Assembly (NCBI RefSeq): GCF_019345465.1
Contig: NZ_JAHKRC010000021.1
Span: 1-64,000, forward strand
Length of the DNA: 64,000 bases
Source: Pseudomonas sp. NKUCC02_KPG
GTDB lineage: Bacteria > Pseudomonadota > Gammaproteobacteria > Pseudomonadales > Pseudomonadaceae
Reading direction: 5' to 3'
Part shown: in pieces, positions 16,225-25,704 of the stretch
Position numbering within the stretch: position 1 is the stretch's first letter
Layout of the letters: every line of letters begins with the position of its first letter
Program-made: the position numbers and the translations under genes
The notes under the pieces: generated by a model
Seen by the model: only the letters and a program-made list of their open reading frames with translations
Database searches by the model: none
What the model was told of the DNA's origin: nothing

Positions 16225-18381
16225 TCAAGCCTTCACCAGCACTCGACTCACTTCAAACTGCCCCACCAGTTTTTGCAGTTTATTGGCATTGAGCCGCACG
16301 GTTTCAGCACTGTTTTGCAGCATCACAACAGTCTGGCGCATTTGCGTGGAACTATGGTCGACCTGCTTGATCGTCCTGCCATAGTCGAGACTGCGCATGT
16401 TGAGTTGCTGGATGATCGCAAACATGCTTTCAACCGCCTGGTGCAGGTGTACGTTTTCCGAGGACGCATCTTCGGCCAGGCGCAAGCTGTTATCGACGTC
16501 CTTGACGCCCTCCTCCATGAAGCTGACCGCTCTTTGCGTTTCGCTCTGCAAACCTTCGACCATGTGCCTGATGTCTTCAGCCGCGCGCGATGTGCGTGAG
16601 GCCAGGCTTCGCACTTCATCGGCAACCACCGCAAATCCCCGCCCATGCTCCCCCGCACGCGCAGCTTCAATGGCAGCATTGAGCGCCAGCAGATTGGTCT
16701 GGTGTGTGATGGCGCTGATCAGACCGGTGATGTTGCCAATCTGAGTCATCTTGCTGTCGAGCAACTGCACGCTCGAAGATGAACGCTCAACCACATCCCT
16801 GATGGACTGCGTGCCTTCCTGTACGGCAAGAAACTGTTCGCGGGCACGGGCGACAACTTCATCCATTGCCTGCTTCATGTGCTCGGCACTGGCCGAGGCC
16901 TGCTGGATCTCGCCCAATTGGTCTTCGACGATAATCATCATGCGATGAACCGCTTCGCCGACCTCGGCAGACGTTACACTGGCTTGCTGGCTACGCCCCA
17001 GCATCATCCGGTTGGTGCTGCCGACCGTGCTGCTGGCTTTCACCACCTGGCCGACCACCGAGTCCAGATGGTCGATGAAGCTGTTGATCCAGCGCCCCAT
17101 ATCCCCGGTTTCGTCATTGGCCATTTTCGTGGTGTCCAGTCGCTGGCGCAGGTTGCCCTCACCCTCGGCGATGGTCATGATCACGCCCGTCATCACGTTC
17201 AGCCTGGCAGCCAGTCTTTTTGGCCCCCACCGGCTGAACAGCACTGCCGCACACACCATGCTCAGAATTTCGGCGGCATCAATCATGTCCTGGCCCAGGC
17301 CACTGTAATGCCGGACCACGTAGTTGCAGGCAAACAGGCCTGCCATGGTCGCAAGGTAAGGCTTCATCAGACCATAACTTAGGGAGCGCCGACGATAGAC
17401 TTCCTCCAGGTCGGCCTCGCACATCATTCCCCAGCGATCCGGTGAACCCGGTAACTGAAACGTGACGCCCTTGCCCACCACCGGAATGTGCCGGTAGTCC
17501 GAATAACCGGGATAGGTCACGAACAGGTTGGAACCCGTACGGATGGTCTCGCGAACGCCCGCGTGCAGTTGCTGTGTGGCAGGGTCGGTGAAGCGCAGTT
17601 CCAGCTCGGTATGGCGCTGTATCTGGACGGTTCTCCAGGGCGTTTGCACCCCGCTTTTGAGGTTTTCTCCATGGGTGAATGTACCGTCCTCGAAGCGCGA
17701 TCGGGACAAGGCGGTCCCTGGCGCAATGGCCGGATCAAAACGGGACTGGGCCATGAACAGGTAGTTGTCACCGGACTCGGCAAAGATGTGCCCGGCCTCG
17801 CGCTGGATCAGATCACCCAGCACATCGTTGGGTACGCGACCGCACAGGCACCCCAGCACGGTGGCGCCGACCTTGATCGGCTGATAGAACATCAATGTCA
17901 CTTCATCGTGAAAGCGTGAAGAAGACGGGCCGATCTGCAAGGTCAGCGGGTCGCAGTAAGGCCCCTGCAGAAACGGCGCCTTCAAGCCTTCTGCCAATGC
18001 CCGTGCATGTTCCAGACTGGTGCTCGCGCGCCGACTCCAGGTCGAGGCCAGGACATTGGCGCGGGTATCAAGCACAAATAATTCTGAAAAGTCTTCTGCC
18101 TGAGCGAGCTTGTCCGTCAGCGAAGTGCTATCGAGTTGGGCGAAGTCACCGGCCAGGCTTTCTGCCAGTTCAGCCAGGTGCTCCCATTGCTCGCGAGTCC
18201 AGTTTTGCAGCAACTGCACACGGGTCTCAGCGATGGCTTCGAATGTCTGTTCAATCACAGGGTAAGCCGCGCGATTAAGCCAGCACGACCAGCCCATCAT
18301 GATTTTTCCGGTTTTGCCGAACCAGGGTAGCCAGTGTTTCTCTCGAGAGGACAGCGTCATGGAACTGCTGGATAGCGGCAT
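16225..18381 (-). CDS. Methyl-accepting chemotaxis protein
   Basis: The 718-residue receptor has an N-terminal sensory region (about 40-330) with Cache-like features (LFVLDTRANVLAST, FLQGPYCDPLTLQ, FYQPIKVGATVLGCLCG), then two hydrophobic stretches at about 340-358 and 366-384, a HAMP-like stretch, and the cytoplasmic signalling hairpin. The hairpin tip is canonical (LLALNAAIEAARAGEHGRG). No clear signal anchor precedes the sensory region, so the sensor may be cytoplasmic, which is unusual for a receptor of this size. The start at 18381 follows GAGAGTG; an ATG seven codons later is possible. It sits alone between the ddp locus and the sugar-acid locus. The ligand is unknown. Confidence 0.88.
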   Translation of the reverse strand: MPLSSSSMTLSSREKHWLPWFGKTGKIMMGWSCWLNRAAYPVIEQTFEAIAETRVQLLQNWTREQWEHLAELAESLAGDFAQLDSTSLTDKLAQAEDFSELFVLDTRANVLASTWSRRASTSLEHARALAEGLKAPFLQGPYCDPLTLQIGPSSSRFHDEVTLMFYQPIKVGATVLGCLCGRVPNDVLGDLIQREAGHIFAESGDNYLFMAQSRFDPAIAPGTALSRSRFEDGTFTHGENLKSGVQTPWRTVQIQRHTELELRFTDPATQQLHAGVRETIRTGSNLFVTYPGYSDYRHIPVVGKGVTFQLPGSPDRWGMMCEADLEEVYRRRSLSYGLMKPYLATMAGLFACNYVVRHYSGLGQDMIDAAEILSMVCAAVLFSRWGPKRLAARLNVMTGVIMTIAEGEGNLRQRLDTTKMANDETGDMGRWINSFIDHLDSVVGQVVKASSTVGSTNRMMLGRSQQASVTSAEVGEAVHRMMIIVEDQLGEIQQASASAEHMKQAMDEVVARAREQFLAVQEGTQSIRDVVERSSSSVQLLDSKMTQIGNITGLISAITHQTNLLALNAAIEAARAGEHGRGFAVVADEVRSLASRTSRAAEDIRHMVEGLQSETQRAVSFMEEGVKDVDNSLRLAEDASSENVHLHQAVESMFAIIQQLNMRSLDYGRTIKQVDHSSTQMRQTVVMLQNSAETVRLNANKLQKLVGQFEVSRVLVKA

Positions 18382-18555
18382 TCAATACACTCTCAATGAC
18401 ATAAATGATGTCAAATTGATAGCAACTACCAGGCCAACTCGAAACCGCCCTCACGGCCAAGCCTTGCAAGGGTGGAACGCGACAGCTGATGCCTCACGCC
18501 GGTGCACCCGGGGCAATACGCTCCATTATGGCGCCCCCTGCACGAGGAGCAGATA

Positions 18556-19257
18556 TCACTCCGCCTCCAGCGCCCCCAGCCAACGGGCTTCTGAGCGCAG
18601 CAAATGCTGGCGGATGGCTGTCTGCGCAGCGATCACGTCCTTGCTCTCCAGGGCGTGCAGGATCAATTCGTGCTCGATCACGGCGGCATCCCAGGTCCCG
18701 GGGTTTTCGGAGTGTTCGCTAAGGTGCGATGAAATCGGGCTGTGGCGCTCGTCGAACAACGACGTAATGATCCGCACCAGCGCGGAATTTCCGGTCATTT
18801 TCGCCAGGCGATGGTGAAACTTGCGGTCGTCATACAGGGGTGGCCGATTGGCCTTGATGCTCGCACGCATGGCGTCGATGCAGTCCTTGAGGTAGCGGTA
18901 ATCGCTTTTCTTCCCGTGCATGCAGGCCAGCACCACGGCCTCGCCTTCGATCAGTACCCGCGCCTGCATCAGTTCGGTGGGGCTCTCACCCAGGGTCACC
19001 GTGCGTGCGCCGCCCTCGGGCACGCGCGCGGCAACATAGACCCCGGAGCCCATCTTGATTTCGATACTGCCTTCTATTTCCAGGGCAATCAGCGCCTCCC
19101 TCAACGAAGGCCGTGACACCCCCAGCAACTGCGTCAAGTCGCGTTCAGGAGGCAAACGCGAGCCGACCTTGAAGTCGCCCTGAACGATGTATTCACGAAG
19201 CCGGTCGGCGATTTTCTGGTAGAGCTTGCGCTCTGGAGCAGGATAGGAGGAGACCAT
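18556..19257 (-). CDS. GntR-family regulator (FadR/FCD subfamily), likely for the sugar-acid genes
   Basis: The 233-residue form beginning MVSSYPAPERKLYQKIADRL is chosen because the winged-helix domain starts right there (residues 8-75, with GSRLPPERDLTQLLGVSRPSLREAL). The rest is an all-helical FCD effector domain (EGEAVVLACMHG..., FHHRLAKMTGNSALVRI...). FCD regulators typically bind sugar acids or carboxylates and repress catabolic genes. It lies 97 nt downstream of fucD on the same strand. The AATTGG-N5-CCA-type operators at 28047-28093 fit UxuR/ExuR-like proteins of this subfamily, so it probably governs the whole 19.3-28 kb island. No strong ribosome site is seen at this ATG; a longer N-terminus starting at 19401 cannot be excluded. 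Confidence 0.8.
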   Translation of the reverse strand: MVSSYPAPERKLYQKIADRLREYIVQGDFKVGSRLPPERDLTQLLGVSRPSLREALIALEIEGSIEIKMGSGVYVAARVPEGGARTVTLGESPTELMQARVLIEGEAVVLACMHGKKSDYRYLKDCIDAMRASIKANRPPLYDDRKFHHRLAKMTGNSALVRIITSLFDERHSPISSHLSEHSENPGTWDAAVIEHELILHALESKDVIAAQTAIRQHLLRSEARWLGALEAE

Positions 19258-19354
19258 CGAGTCTGAGTCCGAGAAATGATGCCAAAGGCTACCACAGAGG
19301 CCGAGGTGGACTGGAGAAACCTCGGTGGCCGCCCTGGACACTTCATCTGGCAGA

Positions 19355-20674
19355 TCAGCCCTGATGCTGGTCTTGCCACTCCGGGCCATTGGGGTACTCA
19401 AAGTGCTCCAGGGACGATTGTTTCATCGTCACGCTGTATCCCGGCTGTTGGGGCGGCATGTAGCGTCCGCGGCGTATCACGATCGGTTCGAGGAAGTTTT
19501 CGTGCAGGTGATCCACGTATTCCAGCACGCGTTTCTCCAGCGAAGCCGAGACCGCGATGTAATCGAACAGCACAATGTTTTGCGAGTACTGGCACAAGCC
19601 GACACCCCCGCCATGGGGACACACGGGCACACCGAACTTGGCGGCCATCAACACCACTGCCAGCACTTCGTTCAGGCCACCCAGGCGCGCCGGGTCGAGC
19701 TGACAGAAGTCCAGGGCACCGGCCTGGAAGAACTGCTTGAACATGACCCGGTTGTGCGCATGCTCACCGGTGGCCACGCCGATCGGGTGGATGCGCTGGC
19801 GAATCGCCGCGTGACCGAGCACGTCGTCCGGGCTGGTGGGTTCTTCAATCCACCAGGGATCGAACTCGGCCAGACGCCGCATGTTGCTGACCGCCTCGTC
19901 CACGTCCCAGGTCTGGTTGGCGTCCATCATCAGTTTGCGATCCCAACCCAGTTCCTCACGCAGGATCTGGGCGCGGTGCATGTCTTGCTCGATATCGGCA
20001 CCCACCTTCTGCTTGAGATGGGTCCAGCCTGCGTCCACCGCCTCACGGGCCAGGCGGCGCATTTTTTCTTCGGAATAACCCAGCCAGCCGGCAGCGGTGG
20101 TATAGCCGGGGTAGCCTTCGCGCAGCATCTGCTGTTCGCGCTCGGCCTTGCCCGGTGCCGCACGACGCAACATCGCTATGGCTTCCTGTGGCGTCAGGCC
20201 ATCGGTGATAAACGTGAAGTCGACGCAGCGCACCAGCTCCTCGGGGCTCATGTCGGCAAGCAGTTTCCAGACCGGCTTGCCCTCTTTCTTGGCCCACAGG
20301 TCCCACAGCGCGTTGATGATGGCCGCGGTGGCCAGGTGCACCACCCCTTTTTCCGGGCCGACCCAGCGCAGCTGGCAGTCACCGGCAACGATTTCATGCC
20401 AGTAGGCCCCGAAGTTGCCGATGATGCTTTCCAGGGTACGACCGGTGACAAACAGCTTGGCCAGTTCCTTGACCGCGGCAACGCACAAATCGTTACCGCG
20501 CCCGATGGTGAATGTCAGACCGTGCCCTTCCAGCCCGTCGCCCGAATCGGTGTGCAAGGTGACATAGGTGGCTGAGTAGTCCGACGTCGAATTCATCGCA
20601 TCCGAGCCATCCATGCTTCTGGAAGTAGGAAAGCGAATATCGCGGACAGCGACCTGGGTAATAAGGGTAGACAT
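19355..20674 (-). CDS. fucD: L-fuconate dehydratase-type enolase-superfamily enzyme
   Basis: The 439-residue protein closely follows the L-fuconate dehydratase pattern I recall from Xanthomonas: VRDIRFPTSRSMDGSDAMN at the start, QLRWVGPEKGVVHLA, and IEEPTSPDDVLGHAAIRQ. Catalytic groups are Lys221/Lys223 in LKQKVG, metal ligands Asp251 (MDANQ), Glu277 (IEEP) and Glu304 (TGEH), and a base His354 in CPHGGG. It dehydrates L-fuconate to 2-keto-3-deoxy-L-fuconate; relatives also accept L-galactonate and D-arabinonate. It is divergent from a LysR gene. The downstream 2-keto-3-deoxy-L-fuconate enzymes are not in the window, so a broader sugar-acid role is possible. Confidence 0.88.
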   Translation of the reverse strand: MSTLITQVAVRDIRFPTSRSMDGSDAMNSTSDYSATYVTLHTDSGDGLEGHGLTFTIGRGNDLCVAAVKELAKLFVTGRTLESIIGNFGAYWHEIVAGDCQLRWVGPEKGVVHLATAAIINALWDLWAKKEGKPVWKLLADMSPEELVRCVDFTFITDGLTPQEAIAMLRRAAPGKAEREQQMLREGYPGYTTAAGWLGYSEEKMRRLAREAVDAGWTHLKQKVGADIEQDMHRAQILREELGWDRKLMMDANQTWDVDEAVSNMRRLAEFDPWWIEEPTSPDDVLGHAAIRQRIHPIGVATGEHAHNRVMFKQFFQAGALDFCQLDPARLGGLNEVLAVVLMAAKFGVPVCPHGGGVGLCQYSQNIVLFDYIAVSASLEKRVLEYVDHLHENFLEPIVIRRGRYMPPQQPGYSVTMKQSSLEHFEYPNGPEWQDQHQG

Positions 20675-20826
20675 GGGGTTATCCTGAAGTTGAAGCTTGC
20701 CCCGCCGTCTGCGGTGGATGCAGGCTTATTCATGTTATTTTCGTGCCGCACCCGCAGTCTGTCCTGCACGACCCCTCTGCGAAATTGAATGTTTCGACTA
20801 CACCGATCACTCCAGGTAATCGCCCC

Positions 20827-21783
20827 ATGATCAAGCCGCTTGAACAGTTTCGCAGTCGCCTGCGCATGCGCCACCTGCAACTGCTGTTTGTCCTGTCTGA
20901 AGAAGGCTCGCTGCGCAAGACCGCGAACATCATGGCGCTGACCCAGCCTGCAGTGACCAAGGCGCTGCACGAGCTTGAGAGCCTGGTGGGCGAAGCGTTG
21001 TTTATCCGCACCCACAAGGGCCTGGTCGCGAACACGCTGGGGGAAGCGGCCATTCGTTATGCGCAGCTGGTATTCGCTGACATGAGCGGCCTGCACGAAG
21101 AAATGACGGCCCTGCAATCGGGCAATCTCGGGACCTTGCGCATCGGTTCAATGGGGTCACTGGTGGGCGGCCTGCTGCCACGCACCCTGGCGCAATTGAC
21201 CCAACGCCATCCCAAGCTGAACATCACCGTGGTCATCGACACCAGTGACGTGCTGCTCCAGGCCTTGAGTCTTGATCAGCTGGACCTGGTCATCGCCCGA
21301 ATCACCGATGGCTGGCCAACCGAAGACCTGAACTTCGAAGCGTTCGATGAAGAGGTGATTCAGATCGTCGCTCGCACCGGCCATCCGCAGCAGCACAACA
21401 GCGACGTCACCCTGGAAACCCTGGCCCGCTACCCCTGGATCGTGCAATCGCAACCCGCGCCGCTGCGGGAAATCTATCAGCAGATTTTTCGCCAATCCCA
21501 GGTGCAGGCTCCTGCCAGCCCACTTGAAACCGCCTCGACCATGCTCACGGTCTCACTGCTCCAGCAAACCGACATGCTCGCCTTGATGCCGCTGTCACTG
21601 GTGGAGTACTACAGCGAACTGGGGGTGCTGGCACCGCTGCCGATCACGGTGGCGGCGCGCTTGATGCCCTTCGGGCTGATCAGCCGCAAAGGACGGGTGC
21701 CCACGGCGGCGATGGAAGTGGTCAAGGCCGAGCTGCGGGTGCAGGCCGGCCTTGAGGGTACAGGCGGGGTTACGGGCGACTAG
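20827..21783 (+). CDS. LysR-family transcriptional regulator
   Basis: With ATG 20827 the protein is 318 residues, normal for the family; an upstream in-frame ATG at 20743 would add an atypical tail. The N-terminus has the LysR helix-turn-helix (MRHLQLLFVLSEEGSLRKTANIMALTQPAVTKALHELE), and the rest is the periplasmic-binding-like effector domain. The GALA/GbpR-like branch (RMRHLQLL, TQPAVTK) often regulates sugar or aromatic acid catabolism. It diverges from fucD across a 152-bp interval and converges on the MFS gene with a 14-bp overlap of 3' ends. It is likely to activate fucD. Confidence 0.88.
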   Translation: MIKPLEQFRSRLRMRHLQLLFVLSEEGSLRKTANIMALTQPAVTKALHELESLVGEALFIRTHKGLVANTLGEAAIRYAQLVFADMSGLHEEMTALQSGNLGTLRIGSMGSLVGGLLPRTLAQLTQRHPKLNITVVIDTSDVLLQALSLDQLDLVIARITDGWPTEDLNFEAFDEEVIQIVARTGHPQQHNSDVTLETLARYPWIVQSQPAPLREIYQQIFRQSQVQAPASPLETASTMLTVSLLQQTDMLALMPLSLVEYYSELGVLAPLPITVAARLMPFGLISRKGRVPTAAMEVVKAELRVQAGLEGTGGVTGD

Positions 21784-23113
21784 ACGTCAGGTCGGCAGGC
21801 GGCACGTAAGCAGTGGTCGCCGTCGACGGTGTGCGTTTGAGCATCAGCAGCAACAACACACTGACAAAGCACAGCGCTGCCACGACCTGGAAGCCGGTGC
21901 TGCTGTTGCCGGTCACTGTATCGGCGTAGGCCTTGATCTGCGGCGAGACAAAGCCACCCAGGTTGCCGATCGAGATGATGAAGGCGATCCCGGTAGCCGC
22001 GCTGGTGCCGCCCAAATGACGGGTCGGCAGGCTCCAGAACACGGGCTGACTGGCCACCAGACCCGGTATGGCGATACAGAACGCCAACAGGGTCAGCACT
22101 GGCGTGTTGATCACCGACAGCGATGCAAAGGCAAGCGTGCCAACGGCAAGCATGGAGGATGCGACCAGGCGATGGTTGTTGTGTTTGTCGGCATACACCG
22201 TGGCGATACGCATGGCGACGATGGTGCAGAGCCAGGGGATCATCAGCAGCAGGCCGACCGAGGTGTTGACCTGACCACCCAGGGTCGAGGCCAGTTTGGC
22301 CGGCAAGTAGAACGCCAGCGGTGCATTACCGATCTGTACGCAAAAGTAAATGGCGATAAACATCAGTACACGCTTGTCTTTGAGTACACCAAAGATCGAG
22401 CCGTGGCTGGCGTAGCCCTTGGCCTTTTCTTCGCCTTCAATGACGGTGTTCATGGCGTGTTTTTCTTCAGCGGTCAGCCATTTGGCTTCGCTTGGACGGC
22501 TCGCCAGATAAAAGAACGCAATCACCCCGACCACCGAGGCCGCCAGGCCTTCGACCACAAACATCCACTGCCAGTTGGTCAGGCCAAAGGGGTTGCTGGT
22601 ATCGAGGATGAACCCCGACAACGGGCTGCCGATCAGCATCGCCACCGGTACGCCAAAGTAGAACAGGCCAATGGCGCGAGAACGTTGCTTGGCCGGAAAC
22701 CAGTACGTCAGGTACAGGATGATCCCGGGCATGAAGCCCGCCTCGGACACCCCCAGCAAAAAGCGGATGACGTAGAAGGATGTCTCGCTGGTGGCGAACA
22801 TCATCGACGCCGAGACCAGCCCCCAGGTGACCATGATCCGTGCCATCCACACCCGCGCGCCCACTCGCTGCAGGATCAGGTTGCTGGGCACTTCAAACAG
22901 CGCATAACCGATAAAGAAAATCCCCGCGCCCAAGGCAAATGCGGCGTCACCGATACCGGTGTCGGCTTGATAGGCGATCTTGGCAAAACCGACGTTGGCG
23001 CGGTCGATAAACGCCAGGGCATACATCAGGGCGAGAAACGGCAACAGCCGGATCGCTGCTTTCTTGACGCCGCTCGCCAGCGCGGGCGAGTCATACAACG
23101 CTTGATAACTCAT
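21770..23113 (-). CDS. MFS sugar-acid importer (anion:cation symporter family)
   Basis: The 447-residue permease has 12 likely spans and the signatures of the ACS family that includes hexuronate, glucarate and phthalate transporters: FIDRANVGFAK in the first span region, GVSEAGFMPGIILYLTYWFP and the mid-length cytoplasmic loop. It probably imports the sugar acid degraded by the adjacent enzymes by proton symport. It is the last gene of the minus-strand operon starting at 27865, 70 nt after kdgK. The ribosome site AGAAGAGG is preceded by an AACAATAA motif of Crc/Hfq type. The exact substrate is uncertain. Confidence 0.85.
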   Translation of the reverse strand: MSYQALYDSPALASGVKKAAIRLLPFLALMYALAFIDRANVGFAKIAYQADTGIGDAAFALGAGIFFIGYALFEVPSNLILQRVGARVWMARIMVTWGLVSASMMFATSETSFYVIRFLLGVSEAGFMPGIILYLTYWFPAKQRSRAIGLFYFGVPVAMLIGSPLSGFILDTSNPFGLTNWQWMFVVEGLAASVVGVIAFFYLASRPSEAKWLTAEEKHAMNTVIEGEEKAKGYASHGSIFGVLKDKRVLMFIAIYFCVQIGNAPLAFYLPAKLASTLGGQVNTSVGLLLMIPWLCTIVAMRIATVYADKHNNHRLVASSMLAVGTLAFASLSVINTPVLTLLAFCIAIPGLVASQPVFWSLPTRHLGGTSAATGIAFIISIGNLGGFVSPQIKAYADTVTGNSSTGFQVVAALCFVSVLLLLMLKRTPSTATTAYVPPADLTSSRP

Positions 23114-23121
23114 GGAACGTA

Positions 23122-23136
23122 CCTCTTCTTATTGTT
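23122..23136 (-). promoter_or_regulatory. A-rich Crc/Hfq-type motif at the MFS gene ribosome site
   Basis: On the minus strand AACAATAAGAAGAGG combines an AANAANAA motif with the Shine-Dalgarno site. This is the arrangement of catabolite-repressed mRNAs in Pseudomonas. Function is inferred. Confidence 0.4.
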
Positions 23137-23183
23137 GGAGTAGGTGTTATCCAGGATGCACTCAGGCATCTTCACTCTGCGTA

Positions 23184-24143
23184 TCACGTGTGTTCGGAAA
23201 ACCTCGCCAGTTCTGCGTGTGTCGGTAATCCATCGCTGTCTCCCGGGAAACCCAGCACCCGGGCGCCGATCAGGTTGCCCCTGGCCACGGCCCCTGCAAC
23301 GCTTGAGCCTTCGAGCAAGGCGCTGATGACGCCCACGGCAAAACCGTCGCCCGCGCCCACGGTGTCCACGACGTTGCTCACCGGGTAGCCGGGGCTGTAG
23401 CCGTTTTCAGTGGCGCTGGCGTAATAGGCGCCCTCGGCACCGAGCTTGATGACCACCAGGGAGCAGCCTCTGTCCAGGAAGTACCGGGCAATGTCGGCGG
23501 GCTGTTCGAGGCCACTGAGCAAACGGCCTTCGGCAAGACCGGGGAACACCCAGTCGGCCAGCCCGGCCAGATCATTCAGGCAAGCCACCATGTGGGCTTG
23601 GGACGCCCAGAGCCGTGGCCGCAGGTTGGGGTCGAATGACACGCTGCAGCCTGCGGCACGCATGTCACGGGCCATGTGCACAATCAGCTCGCACACGCTG
23701 TCGCCCAGTGCCGGGCTGATGCCCGTGATATGCAGATGCCTGGCGCCACGGCAGTACCCGGCCGGATAATCGGCCAGGCTCAAGTGACTGGCCGCCGAAC
23801 CTTTGCGGTAGTACTCGATGTCGGGGTCGCCGCCGTCCGAACGGCGCGACTTGAACATCAGGCCCGTGGCGTGTTCGCTGTCCTGCACGGTGTGCCGGTG
23901 GTCAATACCGTCACGCGCCATGACCTCGCGCAGCCAGTGGCCGAGGGTGTCATCCCCCAAGCGGCTGATATAGCCGACCCGAAAACCAAGGCGTGCCAGG
24001 CCCGTGGCCACATTCAGCTCGGCGCCTGCGGCGGCACGCACATACTGTTCGGCCTCATGCAGGCTACCGTCGGTCATGGCGCTGAACAGGCCCATCGCCT
24101 CACCGCAGGTCACAATGTCGATCGTTTCTGTTGAGTCGCTCAT
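23184..24143 (-). CDS. kdgK: 2-keto-3-deoxygluconate kinase (PfkB family)
   Basis: The 319-residue sugar kinase has the PfkB signatures: GAELNVATGLARLG near residue 40 and the C-terminal DTVGAGDGFAVGV with the catalytic Asp. The early CGEAMGLFSA segment is typical of KDG kinases. It should phosphorylate 2-keto-3-deoxy-D-gluconate to KDPG, feeding the Entner-Doudoroff aldolase encoded elsewhere. It begins one base after the uxaA stop, so the two are coupled. The substrate call depends mostly on the uxaA neighbour; other PfkB substrates remain possible. Confidence 0.85.
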   Translation of the reverse strand: MSDSTETIDIVTCGEAMGLFSAMTDGSLHEAEQYVRAAAGAELNVATGLARLGFRVGYISRLGDDTLGHWLREVMARDGIDHRHTVQDSEHATGLMFKSRRSDGGDPDIEYYRKGSAASHLSLADYPAGYCRGARHLHITGISPALGDSVCELIVHMARDMRAAGCSVSFDPNLRPRLWASQAHMVACLNDLAGLADWVFPGLAEGRLLSGLEQPADIARYFLDRGCSLVVIKLGAEGAYYASATENGYSPGYPVSNVVDTVGAGDGFAVGVISALLEGSSVAGAVARGNLIGARVLGFPGDSDGLPTHAELARFSEHT

Positions 24144-24144
24144 G

Positions 24145-25674
24145 TCACATCACCGCACCGATTTGCCAAGGCAGGAATTCGTTGTCGCCCATGCCGTTTT
24201 CTTCGCTGCAGGTGGGGCGACCCGACGCGGTTGCGAGCATCAACTGGAAGAGCCGCTCACCGGCTTCGGCCACTGACTCTGCACCCTCGACGATCGCACC
24301 GGCATTGAAATCCATGTCCAGAGCCATGCGCTCGAACAGTCGGGTATTGGTGGCGATTTTCAGGGACGGCGTCGGTTTGCAGCCGTAGGTCGAACCGCGC
24401 CCGGTTGTGAAGCAGATCAGGTTCGCCCCGCCCGCCACCTGACCGGTGGCGGACACCGGGTCGTAGCCAGGGGTGTCCATGAACACCAGGCCTGTCTGTT
24501 CGATCGTCTCGCCATACTCGTAAACCCCCATCAGGCCGGTGGCGCCCGCCTTGGCCACTGCGCCCAGGGACTTTTCAAGGATGGTGGTGATGCCACCGGC
24601 CTTGTTGCCCGGTGACGGGTTGTTGTTCATGTCTCCGTCGTGATGACGCACGTAGTCTTCCCACCAATGAATCCGGCTCATCAATTTTTCTGCGATCTGC
24701 GGTGTAGCGGCACGGGCGGTCAGCAAGTGCTCGGCACCATAAATTTCGGGGGTTTCCGACAAAATCGCCGTCCCCCCGTGGCGCACCACCAGGTCCACCG
24801 CCGCCCCCAGGGCCGGGTTGGCGGTGATCCCCGAATACCCGTCCGAACCGCCGCACTGCAGGCCCACGGTGAGGTGCCGGGCCGATACACGGCTGCGCTG
24901 CTGGCTGTTTACGGGCGCCAGCATTGCCTGTACCAGCTCGATCCCCCGCTGCACCGTTTCGCGGGTGCCGCCCGCCTCCTGGATCACCAGGCTGGCCTTG
25001 AGCGCTGCCGGCCGATCGGCCAGTTGCTCCATCAACGGGGCCAATTGGTTGACTTCACACCCCAGGCCGATCACCAGTACACCGGCAAAATTCACATGGT
25101 CTGCATAGCCGCGAAGGGTGCGCTTGAGGATCTCGATCCCGTCGCCCTTGGCCCCCATGCCACAGCCGCTGCCGTGGGTGATTGCAACCACGCCGTCGAC
25201 ATTGGGGTAATCGCGCAGGTGGGCGGCATCGAACGCCGCAGCAATCTGCTTGCACACGGTGGCCGAACAATTGACGCTGGAAATGACCCCGATGTAATTG
25301 CGCGTACCCACACGGCCATCGGCACGGAGATAGCCGTCAAAACTGACGTCGTTGTCGTTGAAAACAGTGGGCTGGTAGACGTTGGCCAGGGTGTTGGTGG
25401 AACTGCCCGAGGGCATTTCAAGGTTGTGTACATGGACGTAGTCACCGGGCTTCACGTCCACGGTGGCCTGCCCGATGATTTGACCGTATTTGCGAATCGG
25501 CTGCCCGCAAACCACACCGCGCAGGGCGATCTTGTGGCCCGAGGGAATGTCGGTCCGGGCGATGATGGCCAGGCCGTCGGCATGCAATACCTGGCCTTGG
25601 GCGATATCGCCGCGTGCGACCGCGACGTCATCGCCCCCAGTCAGTACCAGTAAGGATGAGCTTGCAAGGTTCAT
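24145..25674 (-). CDS. uxaA: Altronate dehydratase (UxaA/GarD family)
   Basis: The 509-residue protein has an N-terminal SAF-type domain (about 1-100) and a large catalytic domain with the family blocks GYLRADGRVGTRNYIGVISSVNCS, THGSGCGM, GLQCGGSDGYSGITANPALG and FTTGRGSTYGCKPTPSLKIATN. The enzyme removes water from D-altronate to give 2-keto-3-deoxy-D-gluconate using iron or similar metal. Upstream is a tagaturonate reductase-like gene (30 nt gap) and downstream the KDG kinase, the expected pathway order. Close relatives act on galactarate, so altronate is the best but not the only reading. Confidence 0.88.
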   Translation of the reverse strand: MNLASSSLLVLTGGDDVAVARGDIAQGQVLHADGLAIIARTDIPSGHKIALRGVVCGQPIRKYGQIIGQATVDVKPGDYVHVHNLEMPSGSSTNTLANVYQPTVFNDNDVSFDGYLRADGRVGTRNYIGVISSVNCSATVCKQIAAAFDAAHLRDYPNVDGVVAITHGSGCGMGAKGDGIEILKRTLRGYADHVNFAGVLVIGLGCEVNQLAPLMEQLADRPAALKASLVIQEAGGTRETVQRGIELVQAMLAPVNSQQRSRVSARHLTVGLQCGGSDGYSGITANPALGAAVDLVVRHGGTAILSETPEIYGAEHLLTARAATPQIAEKLMSRIHWWEDYVRHHDGDMNNNPSPGNKAGGITTILEKSLGAVAKAGATGLMGVYEYGETIEQTGLVFMDTPGYDPVSATGQVAGGANLICFTTGRGSTYGCKPTPSLKIATNTRLFERMALDMDFNAGAIVEGAESVAEAGERLFQLMLATASGRPTCSEENGMGDNEFLPWQIGAVM

Positions 25675-25704
25675 GGTGGATCCTCAACGGTTATGGCGCG
25701 CCAC

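Noticed and set aside
21752..23143. 463-codon plus-strand open frame over the MFS gene
   Set aside because: The His/Gln/Arg-rich translation is typical of the antisense of a membrane protein in GC-rich DNA.
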